Shown here piece by piece: positions 42,256 to 51,802 of a stretch of DNA of 64,000 nt (the stretch's first letter is position 1; each line of letters starts with the position of its first letter). Made by a program: the position numbers and the translations under genes. The notes beneath the pieces were generated by a model. That model saw only the letters and a list, made by a program, of their open reading frames with translations, had not been told where the DNA came from and ran no database searches. Origin of the DNA: Luteimonas viscosa (lineage in GTDB: Bacteria > Pseudomonadota > Gammaproteobacteria > Xanthomonadales > Xanthomonadaceae); assembly GCF_008244685.1 (NCBI RefSeq), contig NZ_VTFT01000001.1, positions 2,273,248 to 2,337,247 of the forward strand, given 5' to 3'.

Positions 42256-43725
42256 GTGCGGCTTTCCGTTTCCACCATATCGCTTTCGTTTCTTGCCGTT
42301 CACCTCGCCGTCGCCGCATTGGTGCCCCTCTTCGACGATGAGGCCTACTACGCACTGTGGGCCCGCGACCTGGCGCTTGGCTACTACGACCATCCGCCCG
42401 TGATCGCCTACATGATCCGCATGGGAACCGGCCTCCTAGGTGAAACCACACTCGGCATCCGCCTGTTTGCGGTGATCGGTTTCGTCGCCTCGGGATACCT
42501 CGTTGGCGATATGGCGCGGTGCATGTCCGGTGGCGCCGTGGGTCTGCCGGTGCTTGCGACAACGCTCTACAACCTTGGCCTGCTCGTCTTCGCCCTGGGC
42601 AGTTTCGCCACCCCCGACGCGCCCTCGACCCTGTTCTGGGTCGCCGCACTCTGGGCCGCGGTCCGCGCGACCAACACGCCCCCGGACGCACGTTCCGCGA
42701 TGCTGTGGTGGGCCTGCACGGGTCTGCTGATCGGGCTCGGCGGCCTGTCGAAGTTCACCAATGCCTTTCTGGCCTTCGGATTGCTGGGCTACCTGATTGC
42801 CACGCCGAAGGGCCGCACTTGTCTGTTCACGCGTCTGCCCTGGGTGACCGCGGCAGCGGCGCTCCTGCCGCTTCTGCCCTATCTCTTCTGGAACCTGCAG
42901 AACGATTGGCTCGGTCTGGAGCGCCAGGGCGCACGCCTTGTCGCCTCCGGCTTTTCGACCCGATACCTTGGGGAGTATGTGGCGCTCGTGCTCCTGGCCC
43001 CGACGCCCCTGGTCTCCTGGTTCGCCTTCCGGGCGCTCAAGGCCCCCCCGGAAGACGGCACGCTGCTGGTCTGGAGTTCTGTTCCGCTCCTGCTCTACTT
43101 CGCCTATCACGCCACGCATGCGCCAGTTCAAGCCAACTGGATCGTGCCGCTGCAGGCGCTCTTCGCCGTTCTTGCGGCCTTCGGCCTCGCTCGGGCGCAG
43201 TCGCCGCGGCTGTGGACCAGGGCGACCATCGCCATCGCATCGCTGATGAGCGTCGGCCTGGTCGCGACCGCCTTGAACCCGGTCACTCCGATCGGCACGA
43301 CCGACAATCCGCCGAACCAGACGCGTGGATGGTCGGCGACCCAGCATGCCGTCACTGAGCTGCTCGAAGAAACAGGCGCAAGATGGATCGCCACGACCGA
43401 CTACGCTCTGACCGGATCGCTCGCGCTTCGCTTTCCTCAAGTGCGCGTGTGGTCCGTCGCTCAACTGCAGCGATACGGCTTCCGTGGCGCCTTCCCTGAC
43501 GAGTTGTGTACCGCCCCCGGCCTCCTGATCGAGCGGGCAGGGCGGTGGGACACGACCTCCCGGGCCGCCCCAAGCCTCTTTGAACGAGTCGAAGCCACTC
43601 GTGCAGCCGTTCGAACGCAGGACGGCGTCACCCTGGCTCGATACCATCTGACACCGATATCCGGGGTCAAATCGACCGACTTGTGCCCAGGCCAGCGGGC
43701 ATTCGCCGAAGTGTCAGGACTCTGA
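42256..43725 (+). CDS. GT39/GT83-type membrane glycosyltransferase
   Basis: A 489-residue polytopic enzyme with the PMT/ArnT-like first loop FDDEAYYALWARDLALGYYDHPPVIAY (catalytic Asp-Glu), about ten helices and a small C-terminal periplasmic domain. It probably moves a sugar from a polyprenyl-phosphate donor to lipid A or another envelope acceptor. GTG 42256 has GAAGG upstream; TTG 42223, overlapping the previous stop, is an alternative. Last gene of the island. Confidence 0.9.
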   Translation: MRLSVSTISLSFLAVHLAVAALVPLFDDEAYYALWARDLALGYYDHPPVIAYMIRMGTGLLGETTLGIRLFAVIGFVASGYLVGDMARCMSGGAVGLPVLATTLYNLGLLVFALGSFATPDAPSTLFWVAALWAAVRATNTPPDARSAMLWWACTGLLIGLGGLSKFTNAFLAFGLLGYLIATPKGRTCLFTRLPWVTAAAALLPLLPYLFWNLQNDWLGLERQGARLVASGFSTRYLGEYVALVLLAPTPLVSWFAFRALKAPPEDGTLLVWSSVPLLLYFAYHATHAPVQANWIVPLQALFAVLAAFGLARAQSPRLWTRATIAIASLMSVGLVATALNPVTPIGTTDNPPNQTRGWSATQHAVTELLEETGARWIATTDYALTGSLALRFPQVRVWSVAQLQRYGFRGAFPDELCTAPGLLIERAGRWDTTSRAAPSLFERVEATRAAVRTQDGVTLARYHLTPISGVKSTDLCPGQRAFAEVSGL

Positions 43726-43780
43726 AGTTTCAAGGACGAACCCGCCTGATCGACACTGGCGCAGCATCGTTCGTTTCGAA

Positions 43781-44332
43781 TCAGGCCGCCGCAGGCCGCA
43801 CCTCGATCCCCAACGCGGGCGCGATCACGCGCATCGCCTCGTCGTCGCTGGACAGCGTCATCCAGCCTGCGCGCGCCTCGGTGCCGGTCTCCCAGGTCCA
43901 CAGCGTGTAGCCGTCGAGGCGCAGCTGTTCGTGCGCGGTCTCGAGTAGGGCATCGGGCGACACGCGTGCGAGGAAGGCCGCGTCGGTCGGATCCTCCACG
44001 CCCCAGTCGATGCGCAGGTTGAAGCGCGCGGCCAGTTCGCCGAGGCAGTCGATCAGGGCGCCGGGCTCGCTCTCCTCGATGTGGAAACCGGATTTCCAGT
44101 CGATCACGTCCTTGAGCAGCCACACCACGTCGATGTCCTCGGCATCGCCACCGTCGAGCGCTTCCTGGAACGCGCCGAACTGCTGCAGCGCAGCGTCCTC
44201 GTCGCCGGGGCTGATGACCAGCAGCAGCTGCCAGACCAGGGCCTCGGCACTGGCGTCGTCGTCGATCTCGGTGCGCTCCGGGTCGCTGGTGTAGTTGTCG
44301 TCCGGATCGAATTCTTCGTCGGGCAAGGTCAT
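43781..44332 (-). CDS. DUF6630-like cytosolic protein
   Basis: A 183-residue acidic protein (about one residue in five is Asp or Glu) with no membrane segment. LVISPGDEDAALQQFGAFQEAL and VWLLKDVIDWKSGFHIEESEPGALIDCLGELAARFNLRIDW look like the DUF6630 family, whose role is unknown. The frame continues upstream only as a shadow; the ATG at 44332 is the first plausible start. It is convergent with the envelope island. Confidence 0.65.
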   Translation of the reverse strand: MTLPDEEFDPDDNYTSDPERTEIDDDASAEALVWQLLLVISPGDEDAALQQFGAFQEALDGGDAEDIDVVWLLKDVIDWKSGFHIEESEPGALIDCLGELAARFNLRIDWGVEDPTDAAFLARVSPDALLETAHEQLRLDGYTLWTWETGTEARAGWMTLSSDDEAMRVIAPALGIEVRPAAA

Positions 44333-44433
44333 GGCATCGATACGCCGTCGTCTGCAGGAACGACAGTGTGCCGGAAGAGCGCAACGAGGTCGCCCGGACC
44401 GCGCCCCGGGCCGCCAGGCCCCGCCATGCGCCT

Positions 44434-45927
44434 TCAGCGAAGCGCGCGACGCACGCCGGGCATGACGCGTCGGCTGACGGGAACGGGTTCGCTGCCGCGC
44501 AGGTGCAGGGTGCCGGTTCCGCCTTCGGCGCGATCCAGGCGCTCGATGTAGTGGGTATTGACCAGGTGCGAGCGATGCACGCGCAGGAAGCGCGGCGACA
44601 GATCGGCATCCAGTTCGTTGAGTGTCGTGGTATGCAGCAGCTGGCTGCCATCGTCCATGTGCAGTTCGACGTAGTCGCCGGCGCCCTGGATGCGCACGAT
44701 CCGTTCGAGCGGAACGTGCTTCACCGTGCCGACCGCCGGCACCGTCAACACGCGGGGCATCTGCTCGGCCTGCGCCTGATCCAGCGCGTACTGGAGGCGG
44801 TCCGCGCGCAAGCGCTGTTCGACCCGCAGCCGGCGCTCGCGGCCGTAGGCCGCGGCCTGCAGGATCATCAGCCCGATCATCAGGCCGGCCACCAGCAGGT
44901 AGAAGCCGAGGTCGATGAAACCGCCCGGAGCGAGCAGGTTGGCCAGGCCGAAAACCAGCAGCGCGCCGACCTGGAACCACGCGCCGCGCTTGCGTTCGCG
45001 CACGCCCGCCAGCGCCAGGCCCAGTGAAGCCGTGGTGGCGACGAGCAGTGCGCTGCTGGTCTTGCCGTCCAGCGAGGGCGCGAGCAGCATCCCGATGACC
45101 GTGGCGATGGCAGCGAGCAGGGTGGATGCGGGCAGCCATCGCGGCGCGAACAGGCGGGCGTGGACGGCCACCAGGCACAGGCCGAAGCCGATCGAGCAGG
45201 ACAGGATGCCGATCAGGCGCAGGTCCTGAACGGGATACGGGTAGGCGAACACGCCACGGCTGATTTCCAGCAACAGTTGCAGCCCCGCCAGCATCGCCAG
45301 TGTGCCCAGCAGTGCGGGTTCGAGCTTGCGCTCGCTGCGCACCGTGAGCGAGAAGAAGTAGAAGCCGGCAAGCAGGAACACGCCCAGCGGAAACAGCGAG
45401 GGGAGGTAGTAGCGGAGGGTGCGGGCCTGCGGGTCGGTGAAGTCGACGAGTTCGATCGCATGCACCGGGCTGCGCAGGGTCAGCCAGCCGTGGTGCGAGG
45501 ACATGCGCAGGTCGATGCGGCTTCCTTGCGGGCGCAACCGCTCCCGGGGAATCGGGATCACCACGTCCATGCGCCCGGCTGTCTCCTGGCCCCGAGTCGC
45601 GCCAGGCACGCCGTTCGCGCCGATCGGCCGCCCGTCGAGAAACACTTCGCTGGAACCCTTGGCCGAGAGGAGCAGCCCCAGGAAACGGGCATCGGACGGT
45701 TCCGTGACGGCGAAAGGCAAGCGCACCCAGATCTGCCGCCCCTGGGGATCGACCTCGTGAAGGGTCATCCGGCGACAGCCGTCGCCGTCATAGACCCGGG
45801 GTGGCGTGGGCTCTTCTGCGGTCGCCGGACAGACCTCGAACGGTCCGTTGCCAGGGACCTGTGCCGCGCTTTCGGCGACGAGGCAGGCCAGCGCCAGGAG
45901 CGGTGCGATCAGGACTCGGGCAATCAT
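44434..45927 (-). CDS. LytTR-domain membrane regulator (7TMR-DISM type)
   Basis: A 497-residue protein: signal peptide (~1-22), periplasmic jelly-roll-like domain (~25-175; WVRLPFAVTEPSDARFLGLLL), seven membrane helices (~180-380), and a C-terminal LytTR DNA-binding domain (VPLERIVRIQGAGDYVELHMDDG; FLRVHRSHLVNTHYIERL). A membrane receptor and DNA-binding domain in one chain would respond to an extracellular ligand without a kinase. It is divergent from the hydrolase at 46060, its most likely target. Confidence 0.9.
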   Translation of the reverse strand: MIARVLIAPLLALACLVAESAAQVPGNGPFEVCPATAEEPTPPRVYDGDGCRRMTLHEVDPQGRQIWVRLPFAVTEPSDARFLGLLLSAKGSSEVFLDGRPIGANGVPGATRGQETAGRMDVVIPIPRERLRPQGSRIDLRMSSHHGWLTLRSPVHAIELVDFTDPQARTLRYYLPSLFPLGVFLLAGFYFFSLTVRSERKLEPALLGTLAMLAGLQLLLEISRGVFAYPYPVQDLRLIGILSCSIGFGLCLVAVHARLFAPRWLPASTLLAAIATVIGMLLAPSLDGKTSSALLVATTASLGLALAGVRERKRGAWFQVGALLVFGLANLLAPGGFIDLGFYLLVAGLMIGLMILQAAAYGRERRLRVEQRLRADRLQYALDQAQAEQMPRVLTVPAVGTVKHVPLERIVRIQGAGDYVELHMDDGSQLLHTTTLNELDADLSPRFLRVHRSHLVNTHYIERLDRAEGGTGTLHLRGSEPVPVSRRVMPGVRRALR

Positions 45928-46059
45928 CCCGCCATCTTAGGAGCGGTGAGCGGTGGCGCTCCGCCGCCGGCCGAGCCGACGCCGCCGTTCGCCGACAAGT
46001 CGCTGACAACGTTGGAGTTCACGACGATGCTCGTGACACTCCACTGCGACGAGAACCCC

Positions 46060-47523
46060 ATGCCCCTCACCAGGTTCCTGGTTTCCCGCCTCCTGCTCGC
46101 GACGCTGCTCGTGGCCGCCGGGGCGTCCGCTGTCGAACCTGCATCCGGTCCGGTCGCCACCGAGGAACCGATCGAGTTCACCGCGGGTTCCGGCGAGACC
46201 GTCGCGGCGTTCCGCGGCGAGTTCATCGTGCCCTCGAACTGGAACAGGCCCGGCCAGGCGACGCTGCGGCTGGCCTATGTCCGTTTCCCGGCGTCCGGCG
46301 CCGCCAAGGGCCCGCCCATCGTGTACCTGGCCGGCGGCCCGGGCGGTTCGGGCATCGACACCGCACGCGGCCCCCGCTTTGCCCTGTTCATGGCGATGCG
46401 GGAGTTCGGCGACGTGATCGCATTCGATCAGCGCGGCACCGGCGCCAGCAGCCGCCAGCCCACGTGCACCAGCACCTACAGGATCGACGATGCGACCGCG
46501 TACAGCGACCTCGAGTACGCGGACCTGCACCGTGCCGCCGCGCGGCAATGCCTGCAGCAGTGGCAACGCGATGGCCTGGACCTGCGCGACTGGACCACCG
46601 CCCAGAGCGTGCACGACCTCGACGCCCTGCGTCGCCACCTGGGTGCCGACAAGCTCAGCCTCTGGGGCATCTCCTACGGCAGCCATCTGGCGCTTGCGGC
46701 CATCACGGCGATGGAGGACCGGCTGGAGCGGGTGGTGCTGGCGAGCGTCGAAGGCCTGGACCAGACGGTGAAGCGACCGGCGGAAACCGATGCCTACTTC
46801 ACGCGCCTGCAGGCGGCGATCGACACCCGGCCGGAACTGGCGTCGCGGTTTCCCGATGTCGTGGGCCTGATGCGTCGCGTGCTGGCGAGGCTCGAGGCGG
46901 AGCCGTTGCTGCTGCGCGTCACGCCGACCGGGGGCGCCGCCTACGATTTCCTGCTCGAACGCCGGGATCTGCAGCAGCTCGCCAGCGGCATGATCGCCGA
47001 TCCATCGTCGGCCCTCCAGCTGCTCGAGCTGTTCGCGGCGCTGGACGCGGGCGAGACCGCGCCCATCGCCTGGGTGCTGGGCAAGTACCATCGGGCGGGC
47101 GAGGCGATCGATTTCAATCCGATGCCGCTGGGCATGGACCTGGCGTCGGGAATATCGCGCCGCTCCCTCGACCGGTTCGAGCGGGAAGCGAAAGCGGCGA
47201 TCCTCGGCGGCTACCTCAATTTCCCCATGCCCCAGCTGGATCTACTGGTGCCGGGTCTGGACCTGGGGGACCGTTTCCGCCGCGACCCGCGCAGCTGCCT
47301 GCCGGTACTCGTACTCATCGGCACGCTCGACGGGCGCACGTATCCCGACGGTCAACGCGAGGCGGTGCGCGGGCTGTCGAACGCCGAGATCACGGTGGTG
47401 GTCAACGCCGGCCACAATCTGTTCATGACCTCGCCCGAGGTCACTGGACGCATCCAGTCCTTCATGCGTGGCGAGCAGAGTGCACTAGATCGTATCGTGG
47501 TGGACGGCTGGTCGGGCCCCTAG
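46060..47523 (+). CDS. Secreted TAP-like alpha/beta hydrolase
   Basis: A 487-residue protein with a signal peptide (ending ASAVEP), the oxyanion region VYLAGGPGGSG, IAFDQRGTGASS, the nucleophile elbow LWGISYGSHLAL, and a late SCLPVLVLIGTLDGRTYP plus His in VNAGHNLFM. The pattern is that of tripeptidyl/proline aminopeptidase-like (TAP) hydrolases of the periplasm. It is divergent from the LytTR regulator. ATG 46027 is an alternative start 11 codons earlier. Confidence 0.9.
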   Translation: MPLTRFLVSRLLLATLLVAAGASAVEPASGPVATEEPIEFTAGSGETVAAFRGEFIVPSNWNRPGQATLRLAYVRFPASGAAKGPPIVYLAGGPGGSGIDTARGPRFALFMAMREFGDVIAFDQRGTGASSRQPTCTSTYRIDDATAYSDLEYADLHRAAARQCLQQWQRDGLDLRDWTTAQSVHDLDALRRHLGADKLSLWGISYGSHLALAAITAMEDRLERVVLASVEGLDQTVKRPAETDAYFTRLQAAIDTRPELASRFPDVVGLMRRVLARLEAEPLLLRVTPTGGAAYDFLLERRDLQQLASGMIADPSSALQLLELFAALDAGETAPIAWVLGKYHRAGEAIDFNPMPLGMDLASGISRRSLDRFEREAKAAILGGYLNFPMPQLDLLVPGLDLGDRFRRDPRSCLPVLVLIGTLDGRTYPDGQREAVRGLSNAEITVVVNAGHNLFMTSPEVTGRIQSFMRGEQSALDRIVVDGWSGP

Positions 47524-47671
47524 CGGCAACGGTCCGGTTCATTGCTCGCGGGATGGTGTCGGAGCCACGCGGAAGAGCCGCGGGCGCTGATCCAAGCACC
47601 CGGTCCCGGCGTTGCGTCTCCTATGCACCGCTTGCCCGTCAACCTGCACCCGCCGACCACGGACAGGCCGT

Positions 47672-47709
47672 TTGACATCCGCGAAATCATTCACCAACAT
47701 GGGTGAATG
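47672..47709 (+). promoter_or_regulatory. Promoter and operator of ArsR gene, start codon inside
   Basis: TTGACA (47672-47677) is followed after 17 bases by a weak -10. The inverted repeat ATTCACCAACATGGGTGAAT (47689-47708), with perfect 7-bp arms, covers the -10, the start site and the first two bases of the ATG at 47707. No SD is present, so the transcript is probably leaderless and repressor binding would block both polymerase and start. Confidence 0.7.
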
Positions 47710-48036
47710 TTGAAACACGATCCCCGAGACAACGTGCTGATCGCCTTCGCCGATCCCACCCGCCGCGCGATCCTGGAGCGGCTCTCGCGCGGGGAGGCGC
47801 GGGTGACCGAGGTCGCCGCGCCGTTCGCGATCTCGCTCAACTCGGTGTCCAAGCACATCCGCATCCTGGAGCGGGCGCGGCTGGTGCGGCGCCGGCGGGT
47901 GGGCCGAGAGCACGTGCTGCGCATCAACCCGAAACCCATCGAGGACGCGGCGGCGTGGATGCGCACGCGCACCGAGCAATGGAGCGGCCGGCTGGAGCGG
48001 CTGGCGCACCTCCTCGACGCCACGCCGCCCGACTGA
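47707..48036 (+). CDS. ArsR family repressor
   Basis: A 109-residue winged-helix protein: FADPTRRAILERLSRGEARVTEVAAPFAISLNSVSKHIRILERARLVRRRRVGREHVLRI, the ArsR subgroup paired with AHSA1 proteins (no metal-binding Cys). It is 10 bases upstream of the SRPBCC/AHSA1 gene. It probably autoregulates through the ATTCACC..GGTGAAT palindrome. Confidence 0.94.
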   Translation: MLKHDPRDNVLIAFADPTRRAILERLSRGEARVTEVAAPFAISLNSVSKHIRILERARLVRRRRVGREHVLRINPKPIEDAAAWMRTRTEQWSGRLERLAHLLDATPPD

Positions 48037-48046
48037 AGGAGACCGC

Positions 48047-48478
48047 ATGAGCGCGCCCATCCTGATCCGCGTGACCCACCGCTACGCGCATCCGCCCGAG
48101 CGCGTGTTCGACGCCTGGCTCGACCCGGCCACCGTCGCGCGTTTCATGTTCTCCACCGAAACCGGCGCCCTGGTGCGCTGCGAGATTGACCCGCGCGTGG
48201 GCGGCCGCTTCGTGATGACCGACCGGCGCCCGGACGGCGACGTCGAGCATGTCGGGCATTACCTCGAGATCGACCGTCCGCACCGGCTGGTGTTCACCTT
48301 CGGTATTCCCGCCGTCTCGCCCGACGAGGACCGCATCACCCTCGAGTTCCGCGCCATCGACGGCGGCTGCGAGGTCACCCTCACCGACGAGATGGATCCC
48401 GCCTGGCGCGAGTACGAGGACAGCAGCCGCAAGGCCTGGGCGAAGATGCTGGCGTCGCTGGAAACCATGCTGGCTTGA
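48047..48478 (+). CDS. SRPBCC/AHSA1 domain protein
   Basis: A 143-residue START-like protein: RVTHRYAHPPERVFDAWLDPATVARFMF, then GGRFVMTDRRPDGDVEHVGHYLEIDRPHRLVFTF and a C-terminal helix WAKMLASLETML. It forms a hydrophobic ligand pocket; the ligand is unknown. It is in the usual ArsR-AHSA1 operon. SD AAGGAG. Confidence 0.93.
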   Translation: MSAPILIRVTHRYAHPPERVFDAWLDPATVARFMFSTETGALVRCEIDPRVGGRFVMTDRRPDGDVEHVGHYLEIDRPHRLVFTFGIPAVSPDEDRITLEFRAIDGGCEVTLTDEMDPAWREYEDSSRKAWAKMLASLETMLA

Positions 48479-48511
48479 GCGGCGCGCCGCGTCCAGCGCC
48501 CCGGAGGCCGG

Positions 48512-49564
48512 TCAGGCGTGGCCCGGCTGCGCCCGGCGCTCGTCCTGCCGTCCAGCCTGGTCGCTCGGCAGGGGCGCGTCCGGATGCACCAGCTGCGCCT
48601 CGCGCAGCTCGCGCCAGAAATCGTCCGGCACCGTCTCGGTGAGCGCGGCGCGATCCTCGGCGATGCGGTCGGGTCGGCTGGCGCCGGGAATTACCGCCGC
48701 CACCGCCGGGTTGGCCAGCGCGAACTGCAGGCCCGCAGCCTTCATGCTGACGCCGTAGCGGTCGGCGATGGCCTTGATCCGCGCCACCTTGCCGAGGATG
48801 TGCGGCGGCGCGGGCGCGTATTCGAAGTTCGGCCCGCCCACCAGCACGCCCGAGCTGTAGGGGCCACCGACCACGATGCCGAGGCCGCGCCCGGCCACCT
48901 TCGGCATCACCCGCTGCAGGGCGAGATCGTGGTCGAGCAGGGTGTAGCGGCCGGCCAGCAGGAAGCCGTCGGGGCGCGGTTCGTCCAGGTCCAGCAGCAG
49001 CTCGATCGCCTCCACCCTGTTCACGCCCAGGCCCCAGGCCTGGATGACGCCTTCGTCGCGCAGGCGGTCCAGCGCGCGGAACGCGCCGGTGCGCGCGTGT
49101 TCGAACTGGCCGATCCATTCGTCGCCGTAGAAGTCCTGGGCCACGTCGTGCACCCAGGCGATCTCGATGCGGTCGGTGCGCAGGCGCTGCATGCTGTCGT
49201 CGAGCGAACGCAGGGTGGCGTCGTGCGAGTAGTCGTTGACCACGCGGTTGGGCCGGCCGTGCTCGAACAGGCCGCCCTTCTCGCCCTGGTCGCGCGCGCC
49301 TTCTTCCTTTTCGTCCAGCACCAGCCGGCCGACCTTGGTGCTGATCACGTATTCGTCGCGCGGGCGCGCGGCGAGCATCTCGCCCAGGCGCAGTTCGGCC
49401 AGGCCGGCGCCGTAGAAGGGCGCGGTGTCGAAGTAGCGGATGCCGTCCTCCCACGCGGCGTCGACCGTGGCGCGGGCTTCGTCCTCGGGGATGTCGCGGA
49501 ACATGTTGCCCAGCGGCGCGGTGCCGAAACCGATGCGCCGGGGCAGGAGGGCTTTGAGGGACAT
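48512..49564 (-). CDS. Aldo/keto reductase (aldose 1-dehydrogenase-like)
   Basis: A 350-residue AKR: catalytic Asp/Tyr in YFDTAPFYG, Lys in VISTKVGR, His in IEIAWVHD, and the NADP-binding end VIPGASRPDRIAED. Its length and the DTAPFYGAGLAELRLGEML region match the D-threo-aldose/L-fucose 1-dehydrogenase group. It stands alone, with a LysR-like remnant upstream. Confidence 0.92.
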   Translation of the reverse strand: MSLKALLPRRIGFGTAPLGNMFRDIPEDEARATVDAAWEDGIRYFDTAPFYGAGLAELRLGEMLAARPRDEYVISTKVGRLVLDEKEEGARDQGEKGGLFEHGRPNRVVNDYSHDATLRSLDDSMQRLRTDRIEIAWVHDVAQDFYGDEWIGQFEHARTGAFRALDRLRDEGVIQAWGLGVNRVEAIELLLDLDEPRPDGFLLAGRYTLLDHDLALQRVMPKVAGRGLGIVVGGPYSSGVLVGGPNFEYAPAPPHILGKVARIKAIADRYGVSMKAAGLQFALANPAVAAVIPGASRPDRIAEDRAALTETVPDDFWRELREAQLVHPDAPLPSDQAGRQDERRAQPGHA

Positions 49565-49748
49565 GGGGATCCTCGGGCTGAGAGTGGAGGGCGGGCGCAG
49601 CTAGGTGCGCGATGCCGCCACGATGCCGTACGCCGCCTTCAGGCGATGTCATCGCGGTCGGTGACCGACACAGCCAACTCGCGCGCGGCCTACGCGTACG
49701 TGCATGGGCAGCGCGCCTTCGCCACGCGTCCTTGGCTGGACGCATCCG

Positions 49749-49853
49749 CAGCCCGTCTTCCACCTGTACGCACCCTCGCGCGAACAGATGCCTCGCATGG
49801 TGCGCGCGCTGATCGACTTCCTGGTGGAGAAGCGCGAAGCGATCCCGCGCCTC
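49749..49853 (+). pseudogene. LysR C-terminal remnant
   Basis: The plus-strand frame gives QPVFHLYAPSREQMPRMVRAL then IDFLVEKREAI, the usual last ~35 residues of a LysR regulator (YPPSRxxxPKVRAFIDFLVE). Nothing corresponds to its HTH or effector core. It lies in the 547-base gap between the aldo/keto reductase and the EF-hand gene, oriented divergently from the reductase as a former regulator would be. Confidence 0.5.
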
Positions 49854-50111
49854 CGACTGTCCTGCACGTTCCCGGCGCAGGCGGCCCGGTTCACGTCGTT
49901 CACGATGGCGATTGCGCGCCCGTTCGCGGTCTGCAGCCTGGCCTGCATGCGCGTGGTAAGAACGCGTGAGCCCGGTTCAGCCACGCACGCACGCGGCGCG
50001 AAGATCGGGTGTGGTGTGCTCCACGGGCACGCCCGCCATTCCGGTCCGGCCGGTGGCGGATTCCATCAATTGCCCTCGGGTCGTCCATTCGCGCTCGGGA
50101 GGGAGACCGAC

Positions 50112-50594
50112 ATGAAGCCCATCCACGCGCTTGCACTGACCACCCTGTCCACCGCGATGGCTGCCGCCACGGCGCTCGCGCAGCAGCCCGCGAACCCGGC
50201 GGCGGACCCGCCGCAGACGCAACAGGCGAGGCCGCTGGCGCAGCCGACCCGCCCCCTGACGCAGCCGACGCGACCCCTGAACCAGCCCACCCGACCGCTG
50301 GTGCAGCCCACCCGGCCGCCGGCACCGTACAACCGGCCGCCGGGCCAGTCCGGCCAGCCGCCGGGCATGCCCGCACGCGACGCCGGCAACGACCGGACGC
50401 CCGGCTATGCCGAGCTCAACGCGCGTGGCGACGGCAACGTCACGCGCGCCGACCTGTCGGCGCACTCGCAACTGCGGGAACGCTTCGACGAGATCGACAC
50501 CGCACGCGACGGCTCGATCTCCCGTGCCGAATACGAAACCTGGAAGTCGAAGACGAAAAGTCGCGAGTTGCTGCGCCCGCAGGACGAGGACTGA
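50112..50594 (+). CDS. Secreted EF-hand protein with QPTRPL repeats
   Basis: A 160-residue protein: signal peptide (ending ATALAQQ), a Pro-rich region with four 7-residue repeats of QPTRP(L/P)x (about 44-71), then two EF-hand loops, a weak one (NARGDGNVTRAD) and a better one (DTARDGSISRAE). It probably binds calcium in the periplasm; partners unknown. SD GGGAGG. Confidence 0.85.
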   Translation: MKPIHALALTTLSTAMAAATALAQQPANPAADPPQTQQARPLAQPTRPLTQPTRPLNQPTRPLVQPTRPPAPYNRPPGQSGQPPGMPARDAGNDRTPGYAELNARGDGNVTRADLSAHSQLRERFDEIDTARDGSISRAEYETWKSKTKSRELLRPQDED

Positions 50595-50693
50595 TCGCGC
50601 CCGCGTAGATCCGGAGCACCGGGTCGGTTCGCGGCCGCCTTCGGAGCCGCAACCGCCCTTTGTCGCGTCCCCCCGCCAATGCGGGGGAGGCGC

Positions 50694-51548
50694 TCAGCGA
50701 TACGCCCCCGGGCCGCGCCACACGATCTCGCCCTGGCGATAGATCTGGTGCACGCTGATCACTTCGCGCGCATCGCCGATGGCTTCCAGTTCCGGGGAGT
50801 CGGGTTCGAGCTGGCGGCACGCGCCCGATTCGCGGCGCAGCGCGGTTTCCAGTGGGCAGACCATCAGCCTTCGCGTGCCCGGCAGGGGAATGAACAGTTC
50901 GGTCATGCCCTGGGCCTGCCATTCGCGCAGGCGCCGTTCGCTGCGCAGGTCGTAGACCACCTGGAAACCGGCGACCTCGAGGCTGGGTTCGGCCGTGCTG
51001 GCGTTGCCCCGGCTGCTGCCGCGCTCGATCGCGGCGCTGCGCGCGGGCCCGGCGTTCACCGGTGCGAGGTCCTGCACCGCCATCCCGGGCGGCTGGCCCC
51101 AGGTGTGGCCGGGTCGGCGGCTGGTCGGCGGCGGGCGGGCGCTCGTGCTCGGCGCGCTCTGGCGCGGTACCGGCCGCGGCACGCGCCTCGGCGTCGGCGC
51201 GTCCGCGGTGACGTCGGCGACCGGCGGCACCGGATCCTCGGCGCGCGGGACCGGCGTGGTCTGCACGCGCGATGCCGCGGGCGCGTCTTCGGCGGGCGCG
51301 CTGGCGGGGGGCGTGTCGCTGGGGGCGGGGCTGGGGATGGGCGTGCCGTCGCCGATGAACTCCACTGCCACCCGGCTGCCGCCGGCGGCATCGCCCTCCG
51401 GCGCGGTCGTGGTGATTGGCGGTGCCAGCATCGCGACCAGCACCAACAGCGCATGCACCAGCACGCTGCCGACCGCAGCGAGCCACGGCTGCCAGCGTTC
51501 GATGCGGTGTTGCGGCGCGTCGCCTGGCGGGGTCGACGCCAGGCTCAT
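50694..51548 (-). CDS. TonB-like proline-rich membrane-anchored protein
   Basis: A 284-residue protein: one N-terminal membrane helix (WLAAVGSVLVHALLVLVAML), a Pro/Ala-rich periplasmic spacer (~50-180), and a C-terminal folded domain of ~90 residues (FQVVYDLRSERRLREWQAQGMTELFIPLPG) with two Cys (VCPLE, GACRQ). The anchor-spacer-domain layout is like TonB, but the C-terminus does not match canonical TonB. The ATG at 51548 has no clear SD; upstream in-frame starts exist. Confidence 0.7.
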   Translation of the reverse strand: MSLASTPPGDAPQHRIERWQPWLAAVGSVLVHALLVLVAMLAPPITTTAPEGDAAGGSRVAVEFIGDGTPIPSPAPSDTPPASAPAEDAPAASRVQTTPVPRAEDPVPPVADVTADAPTPRRVPRPVPRQSAPSTSARPPPTSRRPGHTWGQPPGMAVQDLAPVNAGPARSAAIERGSSRGNASTAEPSLEVAGFQVVYDLRSERRLREWQAQGMTELFIPLPGTRRLMVCPLETALRRESGACRQLEPDSPELEAIGDAREVISVHQIYRQGEIVWRGPGAYR

Positions 51549-51802
51549 GCCGCCGGAGGAGCGGCGGGGAAACGGGACTTCATGGGGACGGACGGCGTGC
51601 GACGCGTGGGGTGCGGCATCGTAACGCGCCGGACGCGGGGAACAGGGGGCAGGCGGGGGCGCGGGTGGGGTTGCCGACAGGTCGCGCGGGACCATGACGG
51701 CGCACCTCATGCCACGAGCGGGCGTGGTGGGTCGCGCCGCGGGCGCCTCCCGACCGGCGCTATCCTCTCTTGCTCCAATCCTGTTCGGACACGCGCCTTC
51801 GC

